From: Rotaria socialis
Taxonomy: Eukaryota; Rotifera; Eurotatoria; Philodinida; Philodinidae
Reading direction: 5' to 3'
Assembly (NCBI GenBank): GCA_905331475.1
Contig: CAJNYU010002545.1
Coordinates: 63,246-127,245, forward strand
DNA: 64,000 bases
Positions 1 through 12,714 of the stretch are shown one piece after another (within the stretch, counting starts at the first letter, position 1; each line of letters starts with the position of its first letter). The position numbers and the translations under genes are program-made. The notes under the pieces are model-generated. The model saw nothing but the letters and a program-made list of their open reading frames with translations. It did no database searches and was not told the origin of the DNA.

Positions 1-1057
1 AATTTTATTGTCCTGATAATCAGCATTTATTGCTTATTATTTTCCACAAGTTTATTTTGTATTTTATCATAAATCAATTTTTTCTGGTAATAAATAAGTG
101 TAAATGAAAATGCATATACACAGGATGGCGTAAAATTTCACGAGCTTTCAGAAGATGTCGTTACTTTAAAAAAATATGTTCTTTTGGTAACAGTATCTTC
201 AAAATACAGAGTGAAACTTATTTTTTCCAGGAGTATATATATACAGCTTTTATATCTAACTAGAACTTCACTAAAAACCCGAAACTAGTACATGATCGTT
301 TTGTGAATGTTTTTTTCTTTTGAACTATTTTGTATTTTGTACTTAGTATTAAACAATTTCTCAATCAGCCCACTAAATAGGTGAAAGGAAAAATACTATT
401 TAAAACAAATGTCACTATAATACAAGAATTTGTCCAAAACACATGATTATACACATTAAAAGTTTTTTTTCGTCTAAAGGCAATAGCAAAATTAAGAGCT
501 TTTTGGAAATTTTCTACTTTCTTCGATAAAATATAGGAAAAATAGGAATTTTCATTAAAATATAGGACAAAAATAGAACGCTTTTGAAAATAGAGGAAAT
601 ATAGGTCGAATCGCCGCCCAGCTGTTCGTTGTTAAACATTTTGATTCTTAAAATAATTCCAATTTAAACAAACTTGTCTTTCGTTGACAACATTAAACTT
701 CGTTTTTAGTTTATTTACTTGCCAATTAATACCATTGTTTACTTCTACGCTAATCTCTTTTCATTATTGTCTTCATACAAACAAAATTAGATTCACAAAT
801 AAGATATTGTATACATCAGACAGACAGCAAGGTGAGTCGACTTAACAAACTATTGGCTGTTTGCAATACGAAGACGCTCACATTATCTATGAAACGCAGT
901 TCGACCATATTCACGAGTAGAAATTGACAAAGTTGTTTTTATAAATTTGAAAAATATTTTTTCCTAAAGTTATAAATGATCTTGCATTATATGTATTGAT
1001 TAGCTCTCATAGAATATTTATATCAAAGAAACAGACACAAAGAAAAGAAAAACACTA
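1..1057. other. AT-rich intergenic, no gene seen
   Basis: This is the 3' flank of the ABHD16A-like gene. It is AT-rich with no credible coding exon. Around 530-615 a short motif (aatatagga) recurs several times, which looks like low-complexity drift. No polyadenylation signal could be assigned with confidence. Confidence 0.5.
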
Positions 1058-3323
1058 TCAAACACTTTGAATAGGTATATGAAAATAAGTTTGTGGTAAA
1101 GGTGTGCAATGCTGAGAATCGAAATCCACTAAATGTTGATCAATAAAATAGATTGCGAAACGTTGTCGTTCAAGTAATGAGAAATTCTCGCCTAAACAAA
1201 AACAAAATTTTTAAATAGACTTTATTTTCGTATAACGATTATTACCAAATTTGCTTGGATATGAAGCGACTGGATTTTCCATACGATATTCATCTGTTCG
1301 CAATTGTAATTCTCGATGATTGGAACAATATTGTTCGAATAAAGCAATTTTTTGTATATTATTCGAACAAATATATCGTCTTAGAAGTGTTAATGTTTGA
1401 TCATCATTATAAATATATGGATATCGATAATGAAGAATAGCAAATAGAAGTTCATTACCACGATTTGTTTCTATCCGGCCAGGTATAAGACTAAGAATTT
1501 CATCTTGTGTACGACGAATAAGATAAAATGGTCCGTTGTATAATTTAAGTAATTGTACATTATTCAAATCAAGATAATACCGTACTGTTTTTTCAACAAA
1601 TTTTGATGTTACAGCTGGCATTTGACGTTGTGCCAATGGCAAGACATCATCGAAAACAGCGTCTAGTACGAGACCACGAATATCTTGATAATTAACAGCT
1701 GTCCAACATGCCGAATAACCACCTATAGACCATGCAAATATAACGATATCATCGACAAGAAAATGAAGTTCTTCTATGGCATAACGCATCACTGCATCGA
1801 TTGAATTTATTTCTGAAATCGTGCCAGGATGACCCTAAAAAATAAATATCAATTTTATTGTTTCTTAATTAGTATTTAAGAATTGATAAGACGATCGATA
1901 GCATGTATTATTTTCAATTAGGCAGTTCTACTCCGGCAATATATCATCATTGAGTTCGATGCATGATCTCATCTTGAAAAATGAAAATCGGCTCTAGTGA
2001 AAAGCGTTTCACAATGATTTCAAAGAAAAAGATTTTTTTGTCAGCTCGAAATCTCCCTTATTCTTATTTTGAAGTACTATCATAAAGCAAAATGAATCAT
2101 TCGTCCTAAACAATTGCCAAAATACTTGTGAATTTTCTATAAATTCAAATAATCGATGAGATTGAAAATCAAAGTCAGAAAAAGTATTTTCTTCTGTTAA
2201 AAATGTGAACTCACTACAAAATCTTACCGAACTTTCACCAAATCCTGGTCGATTCCAACCAAGTACTGAATATCCAGCTTCGATTGGTGTTGACATACAG
2301 CCCATTTCATAAAAGCCAGCATTGCCTTCACAAGTAACCACCAATGTTTGACCGTTGTGCGTTTGATTTGAATCACGTCGATCAATAAATACCGTATCAA
2401 TATTATTTCCATCAGCAGTACGTAATACATAACGTTTTGCACGATTTCGAACAATCAAAGTTGTACGTCCATCAAGTAAAGGACGTTCCATCATTTGTCG
2501 AAGTAATTGTAAACTACCTGGAAACATCAAACGTCGACCGAATACATTAACACAAACATAGCCGAGTAGAAGAGATGGATAATGAAAAATACGTTCGAGT
2601 AATGTCGATTCAGTACGATTAATTAAATCGCTTTTTGTTGTTGATATCATTGGTAATTTTCGAATAAATGATGATTCAACAACGTAATCGGGTTTCCAAT
2701 GTGATAGAGAAAAGTCAAATTTTGATAAAAAGTGCTAAAGAAAAATAAATTGCGACTGAATAGTTTTAAAAAATTATTTCTTTTTCAATTACTTGTCGAG
2801 CTTCTTTTGTTGAGCCATGTTTTACTTTATAAAATTCTTCAATAAATATTTTATAACTTGGATTAACAAAACGACCAATACCTCGTAATACCATAAAATA
2901 AGCTGATATTATTGCAATACAACCAACAATACGTAATGTCATAATTCCATTTTCGTACGTTAATAAACCTTTACGATAACAATAAATCAAACATAATGGC
3001 CATGTTACTTTGAGTATTCCAATGGATAGTTTAAGCTAAAGAAACAAATTTTTTAATAAATAGATTCCCAAAATATATATATATATATATATTACAGCAA
3101 AAAATACGTTATCACTGAGCGTTTCTGCAGTATTTTTCATATAAATATGAGCAGGCTACAACGAAAAAGTAATTCAGAGTTTTTCTTCACATAAAATTGT
3201 AATATATACTTGTTGATCATTTCGACTAGCTGATGGAATTGCCGATGGAATTGCCGATGGATAAGTTTGATAGAGTTTTGGGCCGAATATGCATCGCCAA
3301 AAGAAAATCAGTTGATTTTTCAT
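1058..3323 (-). CDS. ABHD16A: ABHD16A-like serine hydrolase (phosphatidylserine lipase type), 6 exons
   Basis: Six exons read on the minus strand: 3323-3210, 3155-3096, 3035-2793, 2734-2228, 1834-1246 and 1191-1058, giving 548 aa (the human protein is 558). All junctions are GT...AG and in phase; introns are 54-60 nt except one of 393 nt. I chose the second ATG (MKNQL) because it lines up with the human N-terminus, where GPKLYQTY matches GPRLYKIY. Residues 59-120 hold hydrophobic segments, consistent with ER-membrane anchoring known for this family. Visible hydrolase signatures are CEGNAGFYE, LGWNRPGFGESS, the nucleophile elbow FAWSIGGYSA (Ser about 344), and RRTQDE (acid Asp about 419). The last exon carries the family tail HCTPLP. 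In the family the enzyme converts phosphatidylserine to lysophosphatidylserine. Oddity: the position of the reported catalytic His (human H507 as I recall) reads as Asn/Pro here. The gene identity is secure; its activity is less so. Confidence 0.93.
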
Positions 3324-3664
3324 TGGTAATAATTTAAATAGGTAGTAGAAACAAATAAAAAAAGTTAAATGGCATGACTGTGTTTTTTCTCTATATGTTG
3401 ACATTTAATGTGGCAAGTAGAACAATCCAAAAAGAACAACATAGATGTCACCAGAAGCCAAAAATATGTAAACGAACGTTCTGTTTTCGCTTACTCTGAG
3501 AAAAAGAATAATGTATTTTTGAAATATAGAAAAACATCAAAAGAAAAGAATATTATTGATATTATTAGCCGTTCAGTTTATTTCCAGTACTTGATAGATG
3601 AAGGTATATATACCAGTGAACTTTATTTACTACTTTTGAGTCTCTTTGTTTATTGTAATAGACG

Positions 3665-3731
3665 CAGGGGTCGCGCGACCAGCGGGATGAGGAGGGGTGT
3701 ACACCCTCCCCCCCCGTTNGCGCGGCCCCTG
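3665..3731. repeat. GC-rich imperfect hairpin with an N
   Basis: A GC-rich island in AT-rich DNA. The outer arms caggggtcgcgc and gcgcggcccctg are complementary, and an inner stretch GGGTGTACACCC is a perfect palindrome. A single N sits at 3719 next to a C-run. It may be the end or relic of a small mobile element; its function is unknown. Confidence 0.45.
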
Positions 3732-6001
3732 GATAGACGTCATACAATTTAATGCAATAGGTGTGCTTTAGGTTTCTTATTAGTATTTGTACAGATCATT
3801 TCTCATACGTCAGTTTGACTTCAATTCTGATGATAATATTTTACTATTAGTATGTCGAAAAAATATAATATGATATTTATTTTATTTAAAATTCATCAAC
3901 ATCTTTGGTGTATGGATACAGAATGATTCCAATAGAAAAACGTTTTACTCCCAAAAACCCTTCAGACTTCCCCTATGGCATGTATTTTATTTTTCGTACT
4001 ACTTCTGGTCGATAATTACTAGAACTGATGAAAAAGCTAAAAGTCCTAATTTTGATTCATCTCTTATCAATTTTCAGTATTTTTAGCTCAGATTCAAGGT
4101 TGCATCGATAATTTTCTAACTAGTGTTGAGAAAATCTCATTTTCTTCAAGACACACGAAGTGGGATATCGTGTTTATCTCGATGTTCACTCTGGGGTCAT
4201 CATACAACATCGCGCTGAAATCAAAATGCTGCGGTTTTATTTTGAATTATTTTTCGGGGGATTTGTAGTGACTACAATCATTAGTCTGATATATTGTAAT
4301 ATTTGTAATTAATGTTAAACAGCTGATGCTTGATTCTATATATTATCATGCATACGAGTTGAGAAACTTCATTTATGATTAATAAAAAAATTTCTATCTG
4401 ATGATTCAATTTTTTTCCTGCTTGTAATAATTCTATTATTCGAGCTGATTTTATCTAATCAAATATGTGCCAAAGAGCCCTTCATCACGGTTCTATCGTT
4501 TCAGTGAATTCTAAATTCGATGTACTAAGATTATCTTCTGTTAGATACGCATGATGATATCGATACATTTAGCATAGGTTAGAATGACATTTTTCTGCCT
4601 TCAACACCATTCATATCTTCGAACTGGGTGTAAAGAATTTTGTTTGATGATAAATGGATAGTTTATATTCGTTACCGCTGCAGCTTTAATTTTTATTTGT
4701 GATCACAAAGAGAAACTGGAAGAGTAGCGTTACCGCTATCCTCGGTGTATAAGATGTTAGTTACACTATTCCATTCTCCAATGTTCTAGTTCTGTTACAA
4801 TTCTGTGTTTCAACACAATATGCAATCGCCTTATATATGCACACGAGAGAGAGAGAGGACAGAAAAAAGATATGATAGACATTTCCACCTTACATTAATT
4901 ACGTTCAGAAACGTAATCACATTGCGCAATGATATACGGATAATATTTAGAAGAAGATCAGATACATTAATGATAGTAGTAGGTTGTACAAAATCCGTTG
5001 AGAATAACACATTCGACAACACTAATGAAAAAGTAATAGTCCTGTCCGCACGACAGTCCCAAAGGGTAATTAAAAAAATGGACACCAAATACGTGAACAA
5101 TAAAGGATGTCCATGCATTATTGGCACTAGAGGCCTGCGGGTCCATGTTTTTTTTGGACCCGGACCGATCTTTTTTGTACCAATATCTGGCACCCTCTGT
5201 GCACAATGTGCATGAACAGATAAAGGTACAAGGTTTTATTTCTTTATTGGCCCCTTTAAAAAGTCACTGTACATCATCAACAACAAAAAAAGCTCGAACT
5301 TTTGATGACAATGAATTTAGTGATGAGGAAGTCATCGACGAACAGGCATAATAAGAAAAGTTCAATTTTTTTTTGTATAAAAACATACTATAATATGCTA
5401 GAGTAACGAACAGATGTTATTGGCGTGTGGTTTATTCGTATTTAATTGTCTATTTGTTTTTTCATATAGATTTAGTTTATGCATTTGAAATGACATTTTT
5501 CTATTTTAGAAATAAAAAGGAAAGAAGAAATCTTGAAAAATAAGAAAGAAATCGATATTCATATTTACAATTTAATGCAAACCAGGTCTGAAGTCAAATT
5601 TAGAAAGAGACCCGGACCTGGCTAAAGCTTAGCTTTTTATACCCGGACTCACAGGTCTCTAATTGCCACACTGGGAACTTTTATTAAGTTAAATGTATGC
5701 ATTCAATATCCTTCATTCTGCTTCTACTCGCTATTGATCATCCCGTTTTTTTTTTGTATGGAGAGCTCTGTGCTTTATTAGAGTCGGAGATTGCGATAAT
5801 GGTGACGTGAGAATTTGTACTATCTAGAAGATTAAGTAGTGATTGATAGATTTCAATAAAATACATTTAATTTTCTTGACAGCGGCAAACAAGAAATGTT
5901 AATCATTGCCGACAAGTTAATAAATAGTATACATCTGTCGAAGAATATCATCAATATATAAAATAGGATCGTTTTTACTATCCATGCGAAATTAATATTC
6001 A
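3732..6001. other. Intergenic, mostly featureless
   Basis: AT-rich spacer between the lipase gene and the divergent receptor gene. It contains a short GA microsatellite near 4845-4858. A GACCCGGACC-type motif is repeated at about 5133-5170 and 5609-5660, and could be remnants of a small element. No complete gene is visible. Confidence 0.4.
5215..5351 (+). pseudogene. Possible short coding relic with acidic tail
   Basis: The reading frame ending at 5351 gives a protein-like stretch after residue 30 (HEQIKVQGFISLLAPLKSH, then an acidic DDNEFSDEEVIDE tail). The region upstream in the same frame looks non-coding. It could be a fragment of a transposon protein, such as a hAT or BED-finger type, but I do not recognise it. 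Confidence 0.2.
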
Positions 6002-9000
6002 ATGTGCGTATTTATTTCTCCTTTTATTATGTACTATTATATAGTCTCTACAGTTTTCGCTCTCGAAATCTGTAGAAGTGAGCCGATATATCCTGAACTA
6101 CTGTACAAAACGAAGAGTCAAAAATTACTGATTGATACTTTCGAATCGCATTGTCACTATTCTTCGACTGTAATGTATAATCGAGTTCATATCTATGTTC
6201 CATATTGCTTCCGAACGATGAACATTTCGATAGCAAATCCAATACAAGGCGAATCATTTGCGTCAATGTACGAACAAAATCGAACAACTGAAGAACTTTT
6301 GTTTCAGCATGCTTCACTTGATACTATTGAAGATTATGAAATTTATTCACTTAATCGTCGATTGAATAGGAGTAATCCTATCTCAGGTGAACATCTCTAT
6401 CAACGATGTGGACCGTCGACATTTGGTGACACTTGTCAGTATCGATTTTTACTGAATGGTAGATTCTTACAAATAGTGCACGATACTTTCTATTGGAAAC
6501 GCTTTCATCATCCAAGAAATATACTCATGATTACAACTGGAACTTGTTATCGAGAACTTCAATGTGAAGGAAGCGTCGTCTGTTTAGATTGGAGAGAAGT
6601 TTGCGATGGTAAGTTCTTAGTTGATACGACCTCTAAATTTATCAATTTTATCATATTATATGTTTTCTATAAGCTCATACTTATTGATTCGAGAACAACT
6701 GCTTTGATACGATATAGTAAACTTTTAGTATCTATCCAATATTACAATTTCAGCACTTTTTGAGAATCCGTTACCGAAAATGCGATGAGCTGCTTGAAAT
6801 CAACATTTTCACTCTTGGCTTCATAGTGTTGCATAGAATCGAATTTTTCTTTTTCGCAGGATATGTTCAATGCCCTAATGGGGAAGACGAAGAACATTGT
6901 CATCAATTGGAGATAAACGAATGTGACGCATTAACAGAATACCGATGTAAAAATGGCCATTGCATTCCACAAGAAATGTTATTAGATCGAATACCCGATT
7001 GTCTAGATAAAACTGATGAGATTCATGGTATTAACGAGTTTTGTCATGGTTATATGGATTGGTATTGTGATAATAGCATCTGTGATTCGTATTTGAATCA
7101 TCACATCTACGGTACGCCGATGGCATTCACTTGTGGTGATGGTCAGTGCCGAGAGATGAGCAACGTCGACATAATTCGACCAGCAGCTGGTGCCAGTGCC
7201 TTAATTTGCGGTAGTGGTCGAGATATATTGTACACGCAACAGCTGTTCTTATCAAACAATGATTGCTTTGAACATATCAAATGTACATTGAAGTTTTCTT
7301 TCTTTCAACAGGAATGTAAGATAAAATGTACTTCGCAATATCAATGTTCCAGTCGAATACCAACTGTATGCGGTAACCTTTCATACGCTATCTTTCCAAC
7401 AAAGCCCGTATTTGATAATCATGTTTTCTTCGTTTATAAACTCAATCCGATGACACTGTCAATGACTAATTATATACCGTCGTTGATATGTTTTGATTCA
7501 AAAAAATGTTCCCATTATCAGACAACTATCAATGTGGATGGCAAAACTTGTTCAACTGTAGATCAATTGAAAGAATTTCGAGACTTAGGACGTTCATTAA
7601 GCTGGATTGGCATCCACACAGCTCTGTATACCGTCTTTGGGCGATGCGCCTCATCAGGTACCAATGATGAATTCAGTAAATAAAGTTACTTTACGAAGGT
7701 ATCCATGGTTCGGCAGAATATCTGCATATTAAAAGCAAAGTCAATATTCATATATTATTAGAAGTATTAGAAAAATATTGTGATTGAAAGAATTCTGCCC
7801 ATAAAATAATCCTACATGTGATTCTCGAAGACAACATAATGATGATTTATTGTACTACAAAATTATAGCGCAAAAATAAATTAGAATATTGTATAAAATA
7901 ACTAGATATTGAAAAGGATCACATATAATGTTTCAGGGGAAACTATAGGTACACTTTGAACACGTTCATAACAGTTGGGTTTTAATTTCAATACCTTTCT
8001 TGTCTTTTAAAGCATTATATTTAAGAAAATACTGGCATTTCCGATCGTGAAATCCTTCTTATATTATCCATTATCTTGCATTGAATAGTCTTAGCATCGA
8101 ACAGTATGATTCTTTTAAGAATATCTTCAGGATAATGAAATTCTCTCATTTCTCATTCTATGTCGAGGTTTACAGAGTTCATATACGGTGGTCAACGACC
8201 TTGCTTCTTTAATCTGGAATATCATATGAACCGATTGAAAATCGCCGCTTAACCATGGTTAATCGACGGTTTTCGATCCGATTGCATGATATGGGTCATC
8301 TGAGGGCTTATGTTTCTGTAAATTTATTTGTTGCTTTTAGGACTAATATCATATAATTTTTCATCTTGTGGTCATTCATCTCTATTCCATTGCACCAATT
8401 CGTCGAGGTGCATTTCTCGTCACCGAATACAAGATGGTTCAATTGATTGTTATACAGGTGACGATGAAATAGCCAATTATATGTGTGATCAATTACCGCA
8501 TCGATTTAGTTGCAATATTGATCAACGATGCATACCACGTCGCTTTCTGATGGACTATGAAAAGCAATGTACAGACGGTTCCGATGAAGCTTTTGGTTTT
8601 CAATGTACTGAATCTCTCAGTGAGAATTGTGACACTCTTGCGGGACGCCGAGATACAGCAAAGGAAAACACATTCTCTATCATATGTAATGGTATCCAAG
8701 AAATTCGACCAAAGTTCGAAGCAGATGATACTGATGAGACTGATTGCACTGAATATTCGTGCATGACGCAATATACGCTCTGTAACGGCGTTTGGAACTG
8801 TGTAGATGGACGCGATGAAATCTTCTGCGACAACGCTTTGTCATCAATGCATTGCGATGTAAAAAGTGGTGAATTTTTTTGTCTTCAATCGATCAATCAT
8901 ACGATAAGATATTGTGCATCGGTGAAGACGATCAATGATTCTCAAATTGACTGTATTGGCTCAAGTGATGAACGTGATTTTTGCCGTAAACAATATCCCT

Positions 9001-11952
9001 TCGATTTTACTCGACGCTACAGATGTAAGTTATAGATTTTCACAAAATTATAAAAAATATATCATCAATATTTTTTAAGCCAATAGATTTATCAATTCAG
9101 TATATTTTGTTTTTCGGAATAGGCTATATTCCATCATCAAGAATTTTGAGAAGATACATTTCTTTGTCTATTCATTTGTTTAAAAATCTCTTGTTATCAT
9201 AGGTAAAAATGCTTCAATCTGCATCAGCCCATTGCAAATTTGTGATTGCCATCGAGACTGTCCATTGAACGATGATGAGGAACTACCATTGTGTCCTTGG
9301 AATATTGCTTCATGTTCTACCAGATTCTTTCCGTGTAGTAACAGCGTATCAGGACAGGGGGAAATTATCAATATAATCTATCGTTGCGATGGTTTAGTAC
9401 ACTGTAACAATCATGAAGATGAATGGCTATGTGATATAATTGATCAAAGTGAAACTCGTACATTTACATCGAAAAATCTACTCGATTTCGTACCGATTCT
9501 TCCAAAAAATACTAAGAATGAATTGTCACAGAATGTTACACTTAGCTGGTATTGCAACAGAGGTATAGCGGTCAGCTCAACAGTCCGAGAAAATGAAATT
9601 AAATGTCTTTGTCCGTCAGCCTATTATGGTGATCGATGTGAATATCAAAGAAAGCGATTGAATGTCATTCTGGAACTTCAAGCAACAACGCTGATCGTGC
9701 ATGCAAGCGTCTTCAAATTACTTATTTTTCTAGTTCAAATATCCACTGGCTATGTTACCTATTCTGCAGAATTAATATATTTGCCTTTTGTCCAATGTCT
9801 ACCAAAGTATATTGTTGATTTACTCTACCCTGTCTCATGGCAAATCAAAGATCAACATTATATACGTATCAGCATCTTTCATTTAACTCAGCAAAGCAAG
9901 CAGATTGACTATCGAGGCTCTTGGTTTTTCGCCATCGAATTTGAGTTTCTTCCCGTGAATCGGCTGGTCTCTAAAATCACTCTGACAGAAAATAGCAATC
10001 CAAACATCCTCCGAAAGTGTACTCATCTTTCATGCGTTCATGGTAGATGTGAATCGTACTTGAATGAACCACAACATTATTTTTGTCAATGTGAACCATC
10101 TTGGTTTGGACGTTTATGTGATCTACAGAATGCTGAAAAATGTAACTGTGCACCGGAATCAATTTGTATTGCTCCTGAAATTTGTATTTGTCCATTAAAC
10201 AAAATTGGATCTCGTTGCTATGTTCCGTTTGATCCTTGTCAAGTTCAACCCTGTGGAAAAAATGGCATTTGCGTGCCATCAGATGTTCGATCAAATCAGT
10301 GGACATGCGTTTGTGATGAACAGTTTTTTGGAGAGCGATGCCAATACAATGCATCAAGTATCAATGTGCATTTCGCTCAGAATATTAGGATTCCTGGCGC
10401 CATTCTAATACATTTTATTTCCTTGTCTAATATTAATGAGAAAAAAGTTCATTCATACTTTCGGTCGATTGGCCTTTGGCAAAATGATGCAATAGTCTTC
10501 TATCCAGAAAAATCCATGCCGAATTTAGTTTTCGTGCAACTTTTCGGCGATCTGAATACTAATCCATTACATTTAGTCTTTCTTAATAATGAGGATACAG
10601 TAATATTATATAATCGAATTCATGTCGAAGTATCAAAAAACAATGAATGCCCTGCAATTAGCAACATCTTTGGTTCCACATTTGATCAATTACCATATCT
10701 TCGTCGTGTGAAGCAGTATCAACGTCCATGCAAGAACACGACTACTAGAATTACATGTTTTTATGACGAGACGCACATTTGTCTATGTAACAAACTTGAG
10801 AAAGTTGATTGTATACCGTTCGTCATTGATAATAGTACTGCTCAATGTCCGATCAATACAAATCCATGTAAAAATGGTGGTATATGTATGCAGGATGAGA
10901 ACCAATGCCCCAAAGCTAGTATTTGTGTATGTCCGGAATGTTCACACGGTCGTCTCTGCCAATTTTCTGCGAAACCTTATTCTTTATCATTAGAAGGTAT
11001 TATCGGACAGTTTATTAAATCTAATGTCAAATTTTATCAACAACCACATTGTATTTTCATGTCTCTCACAATAGCTAGTGCCATTTTTACGTTGGGCTGT
11101 ATAGATACTATTTTATGTTTGATCACTTTTAGTCAGTCATCTCTTAGATCAACTGGACGAGGCTTCTACTTATTGTGTTTATCATTGGTTTGCTTAGTGA
11201 ATATATCGGCTTGTTTTGCACAGATGTTGCGTTTACTGATCGAGCAAACCTCTAGTTTTAGTTCTTATCCAGGCTGTATCATCACTCACTTTATCCTGAA
11301 AGCTTTTCCCATTATGATCAATTGGATTCAAGTCTGTGCTTCGATTGAAAATGTCGCAATTGTTTGTTTTGGCTTACGGTATCGAAAAGAATTGAGTTAT
11401 CACGCAGCAAAATATGTCATCGGACTAATTCTTTTACTCAGCTTCATGATGACCATTCATGATTCATTTTATCGTCATTTATTATATGATGAGTTTGAAC
11501 ATAGAACTTGGTGCGTTGTATCATTTCCGTCAAAATGGCTGAAGTGGTACGATTCATTTATGACAACTATTCATTATGTGGCACCATTTAGCATTAATAT
11601 TTTATGTTCAATAGCTATCATTATTCTTACAGCTCGTATTCGAGCGAGAGCAAATCATAGTTATAAGAAAACATTCTGGAAAAACTTAAAACAAAATAAA
11701 CACTTACTTATTAGTCCCATTCTATTGGCACTATTTGCCATTCCAAAACAAACAATTGCATTGTTAACAACATGTATGAAATTCAATGGACGTTCAGAAC
11801 CTTACTTTATAATAATAGTATTTTATGTTGGTTATCTACCAAGTATACTATCCACTGTTGTTTTTATTTTTCCGTCGAAAACATATAGAGAACAACTCTG
11901 GCAAGCGCTGCAACACTTGATCAGACCTTGCCGTATTAGCAGACTGAGTTGA
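6002..11952 (+). CDS. Multi-domain LDLa/EGF seven-transmembrane receptor, 4 exons
   Basis: Exons are 6002-6608, 6860-7657, 8341-9024 and 9203-11952, all joined in phase 1, giving 1612 aa. The start has a hydrophobic leader (MCVFISPFIMYYYIVSTVFA) that fits a signal peptide. LDL-receptor class A-like repeats with CxDGxDE-type calcium motifs lie near residues 182-216, 223-256, 478-511, 518-553 and 608-640, with further degenerate cysteine-rich stretches. EGF-like repeats ending CxCxxxxxGxxC lie near 813-846, 969-1002, 1042-1076 and 1245-1280. From about 1311 to 1596 there are seven hydrophobic helices resembling a rhodopsin-like receptor. The likely role is a cell-surface receptor with a very large extracellular part; its ligand is unknown. 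Extra small exons inside the 683-nt second intron cannot be excluded. I am confident of the architecture but not of a specific orthologue. Confidence 0.85.
8219..8290. repeat. Hairpin inside receptor intron 2
   Basis: Near-palindrome with arms gattgaaaatcgccg and cgacggttttcgatc around a core ttaaccatggttaa, extending outward to catatg/catatg-like ends. Its presence suggests a small inverted-repeat element accounts for part of the unusually long 683-nt intron. Confidence 0.5.
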
Positions 11953-12714
11953 TTCACTTAGTTTCCTAATGAAATATATTTTAAATATTTTAGTCAATTT
12001 TTCATTTGTGTAATATCAAAAATGAATTTGAAACTTCAAATAAATGCTGAATTGAATCTCACAACTGTGTGAACATTTAAATAGAGCTGCAATAGTATGC
12101 AAGATTATCTCAAAGTATAATACAAGCTCCTAAATCTACTTGTCCAATACGAAATGATGCCAACATTTGTTCTATGGAAATTTTACTGTATGGCGACGTT
12201 GTTTTATATTCTAGCATTTTTAAACGATTCTTAGAGAGGTACAGTTAGGTACGTCTATGATTCAGTTATTATATCAACTGTCTAAATAAAAAAAGAAATG
12301 TTGACGAAAAGAGATAAAACTATACACAGAATTTTAGATCATAGAGAATTCTGTAACACCTTGGATTGATCATCATCCAGAAAAAGGAACTTTTAAGACT
12401 AGAATGAAAAATTCATATAGTATAAATTTACTGAATCTCACTTTCTACTTCAGCAGACTGAATCAAAGATGAGAAATCGTGCTTCTTTACTTCTTCACTT
12501 TCTCCGGAATGGCTCCTCGAGAATTAAAAGTCGCAAAATCTCATTATAGGGATCTTTCCTTCCGCATAATTTCAAGTATTTATATCTGTCACGAAATCAT
12601 TGTAATCGTCAATTTGTACAACATAGATATTTATTTAACCAAACTGATTCAACAAAAAAACATAATTTCAGACTCACACCCAACTCATATTTATACCATT
12701 AAATGGTAACCGCT
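11953..12714. other. Intergenic, nothing coding seen
   Basis: AT-rich spacer between the receptor stop codon and the Mutator-like element. No credible exon, RNA gene or large repeat was seen. Confidence 0.5.
12039..12044 (+). promoter_or_regulatory. Candidate polyadenylation signal of the receptor gene
   Basis: AATAAA lies 87 nt after the receptor stop codon on the coding strand. This distance is plausible for a 3' end signal, but the hexamer is common in AT-rich DNA. Confidence 0.35.

Noticed and set aside
4805..5215. 136-codon frame on the plus strand
   Set aside because: Overlaps a GA microsatellite and T-runs, has overlapping frames on both strands, and shows no protein-like pattern until its end; likely chance.
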